DNA of 12,112 nt, taken from assembly GCA_902459845.2 (NCBI GenBank), contig CABPSV020000080.1, forward strand, positions 20,708 through 32,819, in the 5' to 3' direction. Under the pieces are notes generated by a model. The model was given only the letters and a program-made list of their open reading frames with translations, was not told where the DNA came from and did not search any database. How positions within the stretch are numbered: position 1 is the first letter of the stretch; each line of letters opens with the position of its first letter. This document shows, one piece after another, positions 1 through 8,801 of this stretch. The DNA comes from Hepatocystis sp. ex Piliocolobus tephrosceles (taxonomy: Eukaryota; Apicomplexa; Aconoidasida; Haemosporida; Plasmodiidae). The translations under genes were made by a program, and so were the position numbers.

Positions 1-139
1 CCGGAAAAAAAAAAAAAAAAAAAACAGGTAAGTTATAAAAAATGAAATTTATGTAGTAAAGAAAAAAGAAAAACAAACAAAACAACAAAATAAGCAGAAC
101 AAGCGAAACAAACAAAATAAGCAAAACAAACAAAACAAA

Positions 140-211
140 CTAAACAAACCGAACAAACTAAACAAACCGAACAAACTAAACAAACCGAACAAACTAAACA
201 AGCCGAACAAA
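140..211. repeat. 18-bp A/C-rich tandem repeat, four copies
   Basis: Units of type CTAAACAAACCGAACAAA begin at 140, 158, 176 and 194, the last with one A to G change. The surrounding 70-235 is related degenerate AACAA-type sequence. The plus strand has almost no T here. The minus strand stays open because the unit is a multiple of three. Confidence 0.85.
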
Positions 212-397
212 CAAAACAATCCAACCTAACTGAACCCCTCACTGTTGAATAATTAAAACATATACATTATAAAATTAAGCTTACTCCATGAAATATGAGT
301 TAATATGTACCTACATATATAAAAAAGTATTTTATAATGCGAACGACACATAAGAAAATCCGTACAAATTGGAAAAAAAAATACGTTGGGATCAAAT

Positions 398-439
398 TTA
401 AAAATGTATTAAAAATGTATTAAAAATGTATTAAAAATG

Positions 440-491
<52 letters not shown>
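398..491. repeat. Four 11-bp repeats running into a run of 48 A
   Basis: TTAAAAATGTA is repeated at 398-408, 409-419, 420-430 and 431-441, then A fills 444-491. On the rtcB coding strand this is a long T run about 70 bases after the stop codon. It is most likely slippage-prone sequence. Confidence 0.9.
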
Positions 492-492
<1 letters not shown>

Positions 493-560
493 ATATTCTA
501 TATATGCGTACAAAACAAATGACTATAATACATGGATATGTTTCATTTGCAAAAATATAT

Positions 561-2240
561 TTAAAAACCTTTAATGTTAATCAAAGGTTGTAATTTTTTG
601 ACTATATGTATAAGTGACTCTTGGTTTTTTAAAACTTCATTTAAATTTTTATATGCTTGAGGTGCTTCGTCTCGTATTTTAAAATTTGTATCACATCGTA
701 TACCTTTCATAGTATTACAAAAGTCATCTTGAAGAATCAATTGTTTTGCTTTTTTTCTACTCATTATTCTACCACAACCATGAGAACATGAGTTATAAGA
801 TAATATATTACCCTTTCCTTTAACAATATATGAACCCACTTTCATATTTCCTGGTATTATACCTAATTCGTTTTTTTTAGATGACGTAGCACCTTTTCTA
901 GTCACATACATATAATCTTTTTTTATACAACAATTATCAACATATGTAATATATTCTTTATTACAAAAGTTATGATGTATATCTATACAATTATTCCAAT
1001 TTAATGTACATTTAAGTTCGTCATATATTATTTGTTCAATTTTTTTCATCATGTATATTCTATTATATTTTGCATACTGTAAACATAATTGCATATCTTT
1101 TAAATAATTTTTTCCATTTTCTTTTTTTAAATCTAAATATGCTAATTTATTTTTCTTCATTTGACTTTCTTCGCTAGCTATTATATCATAGTATTCAGCT
1201 GTACTTTTACCTAAATTACGGCTACCTGAATGTATTAAAATATATATATCAGAATCATCATTTTTTTTATTTTCGTCATTATAGCCATAAGTACATATCT
1301 CCTGTTTGTTACTTACATTATTTCTTTTTTTATCATTTTTTGCATTCTTTATTTTTATCTCATTGAATGTATCAATTATATCTAAACGTTTATTATTGTT
1401 TGGTATATTAATACTGTTATCGCTTAAACTCAATCCATTATCCGTTTCATGATCAACTCCTCTCACAAGAGATAAATCATCGTACGCTAATTCGATAAAA
1501 TGGTTTCCCCCTCCCAATGTACCTAACTGCTTAATATGTTTTGGTTTAAATAAATGCTTCATGTTTTTGCTTGCATATGTACTTAATAAATTATTAAGTA
1601 AATTTTCTGAATCAAAAAGTGGTTTATCATGATAATCAAAACTTAAAGGAATGTTTTTTTTTATTTTTTCATATATATTATTTATATTTTTATCTGTTAA
1701 ATTTTTTTTTTTTAAGTTATTAATTTGTACACATAGAATACCACAACCTATATCAACACCCACTCCATTAGGTATAATAAAATCTTTTGTTAAAAAAACA
1801 GAACCTATGATTATACCTTTTCCTAAATGTACATCTGGTAATATAGTTACATGACCTTTTATAATATTTAACTTCGCTAAGTCTTTAATTTGTTCCAAGC
1901 AATCACTTTCAATATCCTTGGTAAATGTTAAAATGTCATTCGTGTTGTTAAAACTTAATAAATAAGGAGGAGAACTATCTAAAAAAACATTATTAACAGA
2001 TAAAGACTCATTATCTTCAAATCTATACTTAGGAATATTATAAAAGTTTTCAATATTTTTATTATTTACATAGCAAGTATTTTTAAATCCATGTTTGGTG
2101 TTTCGAAAAATAGATATTTTTTTTTTTACTGACCAAATTATATTTTCTTTTTTTATATAACATAGTCGTAGCATATTACTTGAAGAATGGGAAAAATATG
2201 TACAATAAAAAAAAAAAAAAATTCCAATCACTTTTTTCAT
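561..2240 (-). CDS. rtcB: RtcB-family RNA ligase, bacterial type, with apicoplast-like leader
   Basis: RtcB joins RNA 2',3'-cyclic phosphate or 3'-phosphate ends to 5'-OH ends using GTP and Mn2+; family roles are tRNA splicing and RNA repair. The 559-aa protein carries all the family's active-site motifs: PDVHLGKG (135-142), GVDIGCG (161-167; metal ligands D163 and C166), GGGNHF (243-248; N246, H247), IHSGSRNLG (336-344; H337), HHNF (422-425), VTRKGAT (446-452), PGNM (463-466) and SHGCGR (486-491), where H487 should be the guanylylated histidine. Wording such as VGVDIGCG, GIIPGNM and SCSHG matches E. coli-type RtcB better than the animal/archaeal type (family knowledge). Residues 1-20 form a hydrophobic signal peptide. 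Residues 24-73 are basic (about 12 K/R, 2 E) and resemble an apicoplast transit peptide; targeting is inferred. An Asn/Lys-rich insertion of about 75 residues (253-330) explains much of the length above about 410 aa. The start is the first ATG after an in-frame stop at 2268-2270. Four Phe codons in the signal peptide lie in a run of 15 T, a possible slippage site. Met23 is an alternative start that would remove the signal peptide. The family call is very secure. Confidence 0.96.
   Translation of the reverse strand: MKKVIGIFFFFYCTYFSHSSSNMLRLCYIKKENIIWSVKKKISIFRNTKHGFKNTCYVNNKNIENFYNIPKYRFEDNESLSVNNVFLDSSPPYLLSFNNTNDILTFTKDIESDCLEQIKDLAKLNIIKGHVTILPDVHLGKGIIIGSVFLTKDFIIPNGVGVDIGCGILCVQINNLKKKNLTDKNINNIYEKIKKNIPLSFDYHDKPLFDSENLLNNLLSTYASKNMKHLFKPKHIKQLGTLGGGNHFIELAYDDLSLVRGVDHETDNGLSLSDNSINIPNNNKRLDIIDTFNEIKIKNAKNDKKRNNVSNKQEICTYGYNDENKKNDDSDIYILIHSGSRNLGKSTAEYYDIIASEESQMKKNKLAYLDLKKENGKNYLKDMQLCLQYAKYNRIYMMKKIEQIIYDELKCTLNWNNCIDIHHNFCNKEYITYVDNCCIKKDYMYVTRKGATSSKKNELGIIPGNMKVGSYIVKGKGNILSYNSCSHGCGRIMSRKKAKQLILQDDFCNTMKGIRCDTNFKIRDEAPQAYKNLNEVLKNQESLIHIVKKLQPLINIKGF
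1251..1484 (-). other. Low-complexity Asn/Lys/Asp-rich insertion in RtcB
   Basis: Residues 253-330 of the ligase separate the GGGNHF motif from IHSGSRNLG. In bacterial RtcB these motifs are separated by only a short loop (family knowledge). The segment is hydrophilic and rich in N, K and D, typical of Plasmodium low-complexity insertions. Both flanking metal-ligand histidines (H247, H337) are kept, so the catalytic core should still fold. Confidence 0.8.
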
Positions 2241-2327
2241 GTTATCCCATGATGGATCACTATCATGTTATGCCATGTTAGGTCACTATCATGTTATACC
2301 ATGTTAGGTCACTAACATGTTATACAT
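2238..2327 (-). promoter_or_regulatory. 26-bp tandem repeat forming an upstream-ORF array that includes the rtcB start codon
   Basis: Three 26-bp copies stand at 2238-2263, 2264-2289 and 2290-2315, with the beginning of a fourth at 2316. Each copy begins, on the plus strand, with CATGTTAT, so on the coding strand each ends in ATAACATG. The ATG of the first copy is the rtcB start. The other copies supply upstream ATGs in the same local context. Reading the minus strand, the upstream ATGs have their A at 2327, 2318, 2302, 2292, 2276, 2266 and 2250. All lead to very short frames, for example Met-Ala-stop, Met-Gly-stop and Met-Ile-Val-Thr-stop. The one at 2266 runs nine codons and stops with TGA at 2239-2237, overlapping the rtcB ATG as ATGA. 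Whether the mRNA includes this region is not shown by the sequence, but Plasmodium leaders are usually long. Confidence 0.65.
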
Positions 2328-2350
2328 TAGCAATGCTAGTGATTATACAC

Positions 2351-2736
2351 GCTAAAACTTAAGTACTGATTTAAGCTTATGTAATGGCTTAAACTTAAGT
2401 ACCGGCTTAAACTTATGTAATGGCTTAAACTTATGTAATGGATTAAACTTATGTAATGGCTTAAACTTATATAATGGCTTAAACTTATGTAATGGCTTAA
2501 ACTTATGTAATGGCTTAAACTTATGTAATGGATTAAACTTATGTAATGGCTTAAACTTATGTAATGGCTTAAACTTATGTAATGGATTAAACTTATGTAA
2601 TGGATTAAACTTATATAATGGCTTAAACTTATGTAATGGCTTAAACTTATGTAATGGCTTAAACTTATATAATGGCTTAAACTTATGTAATGGCTTAAAC
2701 TTATGTAATGGCTTAAACTTAAATACCGGCTTAAAG
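2351..2736. repeat. 18-bp tandem repeat array, about 21 copies
   Basis: The consensus unit is GGCTTAAACTTATGTAAT. Nineteen copies are in exact 18-bp register from 2386 to 2727. Two diverged copies precede them (2351-2385) and a partial copy follows at 2728. Variants are GGATTAAAC, TATAAT for TGTAAT, and end copies carrying AAGTACC or AAATACC. There are no insertions or deletions across the 19 copies. The array lies between the presumed leader of rtcB and the 3' side of the propeller gene. Confidence 0.92.
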
Positions 2737-2960
2737 TTTTTTAAAAATACTATTATTTTTATTACTAAAAAAAATTACATTTACCCATTTCTTCGTTTGT
2801 TTTCCTCATCTCTTATTTTATTGCTCACTTATTCACTTACCATATTTGCTCATTCTTTTGTTAAAAATGTTTTTTAAAAACTAGAACATAAGCTTTAAGC
2901 GTTTTTAGTAAAAATATATAACAACAAAAAAAAATTTATTCATCTGAATGGTTAATTCAT

Positions 2961-2997
<37 letters not shown>

Positions 2998-3370
2998 AAA
3001 ACTGTTAGTTGATCAATTTTTAATATAGCCACAATTTGACTTTTTTTTTTTTTTTTTTTTTTTTTACACAAGGCAATAACTCATGTTGTGTGTATCACAA
3101 GTTTAATTATCATGAATAAGTAAACTTTCAAATTGAATTACGTTAAAAATAAACAAATAAAATGCAGTGAATGATTAAATCATCCTTTTTATAAAAAAAA
3201 AAATGTGTACAATAAAAAAAAAAAAAAAAAAAGGATCAGCTATTGACATGTATGTTCTTACATGAATGTATATATATATATGTACACGCATTTACATATT
3301 ATATAGGTAACTAAATTTTTAAATTCCAACGGATATATATGAACACAATAAAAACAAGGGAACTTTCTTT
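2728..3370. other. Intergenic region between the propeller gene and the rtcB leader; no gene seen
   Basis: It contains A+T-rich sequence with runs of T (2964-2993 and 3041-3065) and A (3214-3232), plus a short (AT)n run near 3270. It should hold the 3' UTR of the propeller gene and the promoter of rtcB, but no specific element can be recognised. A stop-free plus-strand frame leaving the 18-bp array ends at 2875-2877; it has no ATG. Confidence 0.6.
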
Positions 3371-5203
3371 CTAAGTACTAGAAAGTATGATACGTTCACC
3401 TCGATCACTGAACTCAATTATAACAACATTTTTCAACAAGCCAGTTGTTAATGAAAATTCTAGCAACTTGTTATTTTTTTGTGATATTGCAAAGATTGAG
3501 TCTTTATAAATTACTATACCTGCCACATGCTTTAACAAATCATGTTTAATAACTTTTACTAAATCAAAGTTATTGTTGGTAGGGTCAGTGGTTTTGTTGG
3601 TAGGGTCAATCGTTTTATTGGTAGGGTCAGTGGTTTTGTTGGTAGGGTCAATGGTTTTATTGGTAGGGTCAGTGGCTTTGTTGGTAGGGTCAATGGTTTT
3701 ATTGATAGGGTCAATGGTTTTATTGGTAGGGTCAGTGGTTTTGTTGGTAGGATTATCAGTACTGTGAGCATTATGGTTAGTAGTTTTACTTTCGGTTACA
3801 TTTTCAACTAAATTTTCAGCTAAATTTTCAGTTACATTTTCAGTTACATTTTCAACTGCATTTTCAGGTGTAGTACCAATAGTGTACTCTTTTATATCGT
3901 TCGTTATTGAACTTCCAACAAATATATGGTTAGTTTCTTTGTCAAACAAAACAGATATAGGAGATACAACCGAGATAACATGGATTAAATTAAAATCAGG
4001 ATCATATACATGTACACCCTTTTGTTTATTTGCAACATAGAAGTTATTTAAGTTGTCAAAATCGATTCCTCGTATTCCTTCATTTTTATTAAATTGGACT
4101 ACTAATCCATCAGATATTTCTTTTAGTTCTTCTTTAGGTTTTCCTAGTTTTCCATTTATTTCATCAAACCTTAATACAGTACCTGTATTTTGTGAACTTA
4201 CATAAAAATAGTTGTTATTTTTTTTTATATCATATGGATGATTCATTAAAGGATTATTTTTATCATTTTGTTCAATGAATGTTTGAATATATTCCCTTTT
4301 ATATGATAATTCAGGTATAGTATTTGAGAATTTGAAAATCTTTGAATTATTTTTAAATGAATCATTAACATATAAATAATTTTTATTAATTAATAATCCT
4401 CTAGGACTTATTAAATTAAAAAATTTTCCTTTCTCTTCGAATGGTAATAGAACCGATCCTAAAAAATAACCATCTCTTGAAAATTTACAAACGTTATGAA
4501 TAGAATTTTTTTTCTTTCCTCCATGATATGTAATATATAAGAATGGTTCTTCATTAACTACTGTTTTTAAATTATTTGTAACTGAAAAAGTTACCTCCCC
4601 TAAATTGTTCGTTACAAAAAGTTTACCATTCGTATATATACCCTTGTAATGAGCTGGTAAACAGTTTAAATCCTGTAATATTATAAATGTATTTAAAAAA
4701 TCATAAAATGTTTCTATTGGATGATTCTTTAAAATATATAAAAATTTATATAAAAGAATATTTTTTTTTATTCCATTTTTTTCTTTTATACCAAAATTAG
4801 AAAATAAAATTTTTTTATATGTATATTTTGAATATTTATAACTTTTTAAATTTTCTTCTTTATAATTTTTATTTATTTCTTTTTCTCCTATTTCTGATAA
4901 ATTGAACCCCCAACTTTCTACTCTACTATAAACGAAGTCTTTGCTATTTACCGGAAACCCCAAGGCATTAAATAATAAATACAAATCTTTATTAATACTT
5001 GTCGCTGTAAAGGACATGTTAGATGAATTGTTACTTTTTATATATAATGAAATAATAACTACAGTAATAAGAGATGTAAATATTTTTACAAGTACATGAT
5101 AAGAAGTTCTTTTAGGTAATTCGTAACCATTTATGTTCAGGCTGTAATCTTTCACTTTTTTTTTATAAAAATATCTGCCATTGTCCAATAAACTCGTTTC
5201 CAT
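3371..5203 (-). CDS. Single-pass membrane protein with NHL-like beta-propeller ectodomain and sequon-rich repeat
   Basis: This is a 610-aa protein that I cannot name. Residues 1-35 are polar and basic, and 36-56 form one hydrophobic helix, suggesting a signal anchor with the C-terminal part in the lumen or outside the cell (inferred). Residues 66-182 contain a region of unknown fold. From about 183 there are repeated NHL/beta-propeller-like strand patterns, near 188-209, 220-252, 266-293, 321-354, 376-410 and 414-442, with a last one at 559-595. Typical pieces are YLYVNDS, YFYVSSQNTGTVLRFD, NFYVANKQKGVHVYDPD and IFAISQKNNKLLEFS. That is about six or seven blades. Between the last two lies a low-complexity insertion: an ENVT-like segment (451-470), then eight tandem heptapeptides of type TTDPTNK (489-544). 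This tract has ten N-X-T sequons. Such propellers usually bind proteins or ligands and have no fixed enzyme activity, so no function is assigned. The start is the first ATG after an in-frame stop at 5324-5326. The gene ends with TAG. Coding status is strong; the propeller assignment is moderate. Confidence 0.88.
   Translation of the reverse strand: METSLLDNGRYFYKKKVKDYSLNINGYELPKRTSYHVLVKIFTSLITVVIISLYIKSNNSSNMSFTATSINKDLYLLFNALGFPVNSKDFVYSRVESWGFNLSEIGEKEINKNYKEENLKSYKYSKYTYKKILFSNFGIKEKNGIKKNILLYKFLYILKNHPIETFYDFLNTFIILQDLNCLPAHYKGIYTNGKLFVTNNLGEVTFSVTNNLKTVVNEEPFLYITYHGGKKKNSIHNVCKFSRDGYFLGSVLLPFEEKGKFFNLISPRGLLINKNYLYVNDSFKNNSKIFKFSNTIPELSYKREYIQTFIEQNDKNNPLMNHPYDIKKNNNYFYVSSQNTGTVLRFDEINGKLGKPKEELKEISDGLVVQFNKNEGIRGIDFDNLNNFYVANKQKGVHVYDPDFNLIHVISVVSPISVLFDKETNHIFVGSSITNDIKEYTIGTTPENAVENVTENVTENLAENLVENVTESKTTNHNAHSTDNPTNKTTDPTNKTIDPINKTIDPTNKATDPTNKTIDPTNKTTDPTNKTIDPTNKTTDPTNNNFDLVKVIKHDLLKHVAGIVIYKDSIFAISQKNNKLLEFSLTTGLLKNVVIIEFSDRGERIILSST
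3572..3739 (-). repeat. Coding 21-bp tandem repeat (TTDPTNK heptapeptides)
   Basis: Eight in-frame 21-bp copies encode [T/A][T/I]DP[T/I]NK (last copy ending NN), residues 489-544 of the propeller protein; a degenerate copy, TDNPTNK, precedes them (482-488). Alternation of Thr-Thr and Ile/Thr at the first positions suggests that 42-bp pairs also expanded. Copy number is likely to vary between isolates. The repeat sits in a loop between predicted propeller blades, so length changes may be tolerated. Confidence 0.92.
3794..3853 (-). repeat. Coding 12-bp tandem repeat (ENVT-like tetrapeptides)
   Basis: Five four-residue units at residues 451-470 of the propeller protein: ENVT, ENVT, ENLA, ENLV, ENVT. 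Three of them are N-X-T sequons. They directly precede the heptapeptide repeat in the same inter-blade insertion. Confidence 0.85.
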
Positions 5204-5226
5204 TTTTTTTATGTGACAAAAATAAG

Positions 5227-5310
5227 AGTAAAAGCGGGTAAGTAAAAGCGGGTAAGTAAAAGCGGGTAAATAAAAACCGGTAAGTAAAGGTGTATAAATA
5301 AAAATGAGAA
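5227..5310. repeat. 14-bp tandem repeat upstream of the propeller gene
   Basis: Six 14-bp units lie just upstream of the start codon at 5203. Three are perfect (AGTAAAAGCGGGTA, 5227-5268) and three are progressively diverged (5269-5310). The minus strand of the unit has no ATG, so unlike the rtcB leader it adds no upstream ORF. The GCGGG core is GC-rich for this genome. It is probably in the 5' leader or proximal promoter; any role is unknown. Confidence 0.88.
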
Positions 5311-5590
5311 TAAAAGCTAAGTGCTAAAAGAAATGTTGGATTGGATTGTTTTTTTTTTTTTTTTTTTTTCACTAAATTTTTTATTTTGTAAAGCAAGATT
5401 AATTTTTTGCTTGCTTCAGTTTGTTTATTATTTCGTTTTTTTTATTTTTTTTTTAGTTATATTACTTTATATAATTATTATACGAATTATTTGTTTAAGT
5501 TTGCAGTGCTACTGTTGTAGTATTATATTTTATTATTTTTTTTTTTTTTTAATATAGCTTATTAAGGAAAATTGTTTATTCATATATGTA

Positions 5591-5634
<44 letters not shown>

Positions 5635-6190
5635 TGCATAAAATACAATATTTTTATAAATAATGAACACAAGTTTTACTCTAAATGGAAAACAGCCCTA
5701 CTGTGTCCTCACTTATTTCCTTTTTTATCACTGTTTTATCCTTTTTTTTTTTTATACACTTTTATAAAATTAAACTATAACCAACTTAAATAAAATACAT
5801 TTTGTTAAATATTGATATTACTGTGTACAAAAGGCACGCTAATATAGTTTTTGATACAATCCCTTTTAGTACTATTTTGTTACCCTTTTATTAATTTTAT
5901 TTAATTAATTATTTATTTATTTATTAGTATTTATTAATTTTTATGTATTTGTTCACGTATTTTATTCGTTTTTAGAAAATTATAAATTTATTTACATAAT
6001 TTTTTATATCACTTATAATTAAGGAGGAAAAAAGAAAAATCACATTTTCACTTTTTATTATTTAAATAAAGTGTACATTTCGCTTGTGTGTCATGATATA
6101 CATAAATAATAAAATAAATATTTCGCTAGTTGTATATGATTAAAGATAAAATTCATTATTTTAGTTTTGTGCATGTTAACAAGAAAATTG

Positions 6191-6271
<81 letters not shown>

Positions 6272-6417
6272 AGATAACAATAGCTAACACTAAATTGATA
6301 ATAAAAAGATAAGCAAAAACAACGAATGAATATACGTACATGCATTAACAGATGAATACATAAATAAGGGAAAAGCACATTTATATACAACTGTACATGT
6401 AATTTAATAGTGAACTT

Positions 6418-6509
6418 TTTTTTCTACCCATTCTTTTTTCATTCATTCTTTTTTCTACACATTTTTTTTCACTCATTATTTTTTCTACGCAATTTTTTTT
6501 CGACTAATT
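6418..6509. repeat. Three diverged tandem copies of a 30-31-bp pyrimidine-rich unit
   Basis: The units span 6418-6448, 6449-6478 and 6479-6509. Each starts with six T then CTAC, followed by a second T run and a CA/CG-containing end. They are clearly diverged, so the duplication is not recent. Confidence 0.7.
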
Positions 6510-6942
6510 TTTTTATTATTAAGGGACCGTTTTAAAAAAAAAAATTTCTTTATAGGTTGTTCACATTAGAGTTATGTAAGAATAAATTTTGCTTTTCAAA
6601 AAATGACAAACACATTTGTGTCATTCATTTATATATATATATATACATATATATATGTACCAACGAAACCGTTTTTAATTGAATTCAAATAATTACGTCT
6701 CCAAAGGAATGTTCATGACCAGACAGACAAAATATAACATTTGTTCTGTTATTATAGATTTAAATATGTATTTATGTATCCATGTACCTTTACGGTACAA
6801 GTTTCAGTAAATTTATTCCTTTGGTTGAATGTCTAACCTAATATTCTTTTAATATTGATTTACATATATACATTTTTTTTTTTTTTTTTTTTTTTTATCA
6901 GATTGAAAACTACTCAATTTTTGCGATCATGTGACTTTACAT

Positions 6943-6980
6943 ATATTACTTTTTAAAAAAGAATATATAAAAAGTAATAT
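6943..6980. repeat. Perfect inverted repeat, 13-bp arms
   Basis: The arm at 6943-6955 (ATATTACTTTTTA) is exactly complementary to 6968-6980, with a 12-base A-rich spacer. A second 8-bp pair, TACTCAAT at 6911-6918 and ATTGAGTA at 6979-6986, offers a partly overlapping alternative pairing. The arms are A+T-rich, so chance is possible. Confidence 0.6.
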
Positions 6981-7133
6981 TGAGTAAAATCATTACTTTG
7001 TTTTTTTTTCATCATCATATAAAAAAAAAAAAAAAAAAATAATAGCAAATGTTAAAAGTTAAAGATTTTATCTTATTTTATATATTAAAAAAAAAAGTAT
7101 AACGTTTTATGAAAGCCTTAATAATACCACCTA

Positions 7134-7773
<640 letters not shown>

Positions 7774-8754
7774 ATTTTCTTCTTTTTATATGTCAGAAAT
7801 TGCCTTTTTTTTTTTTTTTTTTTTAAATCGCAACGTCAAATGCATGTTATTGTAAAAAAAAAAATAAAACAAATTGAATTAAAAAACATAAAAAAAAATT
7901 AATTTGCTCACATAAATTTAAATCAAGTAATTATCATTTAAATTTTAAAAGTCCTATAATATTATGAATTTTGTTAAAATGAAATCTTTTAGGTTTTATT
8001 TACAAAAAAAATGGAATAATTGCAAAAAGTGATTTTTTTTTTTTAACTAGCTATTAATTTTTATATATAATTTAAGTTTTGTCGAAATTCCATTCTTATA
8101 AGTACTAACATAATGTATATATATTTCATTATATATAAGTTATTTATATATAAGTTATATAATCAATCACAGAGAATTCAATGAGGTGTATTTGTATATG
8201 TATATAAATATGTACATATTTTGCTATTATAACAACTTATTATGTTGGTGGTTTTTTAAAACTAAACAAAGAAATTCGTTGCATTTTATTAATATAATAA
8301 AATTTTTTTATTTTAATTGCATTGTACTATATAAATATATACATATTTTAGTATTTATTACTTTGTTAAATAAAAAGGAAAAAAGGTACTATGTATTCAT
8401 GTATGAATATATATATATATATATATGTGCATATGTGCATATATATACATACACAAATGCGTACGTCTGTATAAACATTTTAATAAAGCTTCTATGAAGC
8501 GTTAATTAACAAATATAAAAATTATGTTTTTCCCAGTTATAGTAAGTAAATAACATTAACATGTGTAAGGATTAATATTTATAAATAAAATGTTAGTAAG
8601 TACATAAGTTAGACTGTAAATAAAAATATAAACAAAAATATAAACAAAAATGTTAACAAAAATGTTAACAAAAATGTTAACAAAACAGGAATAAGATTCA
8701 CTCATCGTAACAAGAAACATTTTGTTAATTTTTTACTTTTTTTATATGTTAGTT

Positions 8755-8801
<47 letters not shown>

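Larger units (their letters stand above)
1..560. other. Region downstream of rtcB; repeats only
   Basis: This holds the presumed 3' UTR of rtcB and beyond. It includes an A run at 5-24, an A/C-rich 18-bp repeat (140-211), an 11-bp repeat and a run of 48 A. A 69-codon minus-strand frame (33-242) is a Cys/Val/Leu-rich translation of the repeat and is not accepted as a gene. Confidence 0.6.
5311..7133. other. Intergenic region with simple repeats; no gene seen
   Basis: No convincing coding frame. Contents: T run 5349-5369, (AT)n 5594-5630, (AT)n 6194-6230 joined to a run of about 41 A (6230-6270), three diverged 31-bp repeats (6418-6509), T run 6873-6896, an inverted repeat (6943-6980) and A run 7021-7039. 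The part nearest 5311 should contain the promoter of the propeller gene on the minus strand. Confidence 0.6.

Noticed and set aside
33..242. Minus-strand 69-codon Cys/Val/Leu-rich ORF
   Set aside because: It is a direct translation of an 18-bp A/C-rich repeat, with no recognisable domain or support as a gene.
2351..2736. CRISPR-like array
   Set aside because: Units are directly adjacent with no spacers, in an evidently eukaryotic nuclear context. It is a plain tandem repeat.
3559..3771. Overlapping ORFs on both strands at the 21-bp repeat
   Set aside because: Shadows of the coding heptapeptide repeat in the propeller gene; the unit length keeps other frames open.
8186..8497. Plus-strand 103-codon ORF
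   Set aside because: Tyr/Ile/Asn-rich composition follows from A+T-rich sequence and an (AT)n tract at its end. No domain, and no sign of selection that can be judged here.
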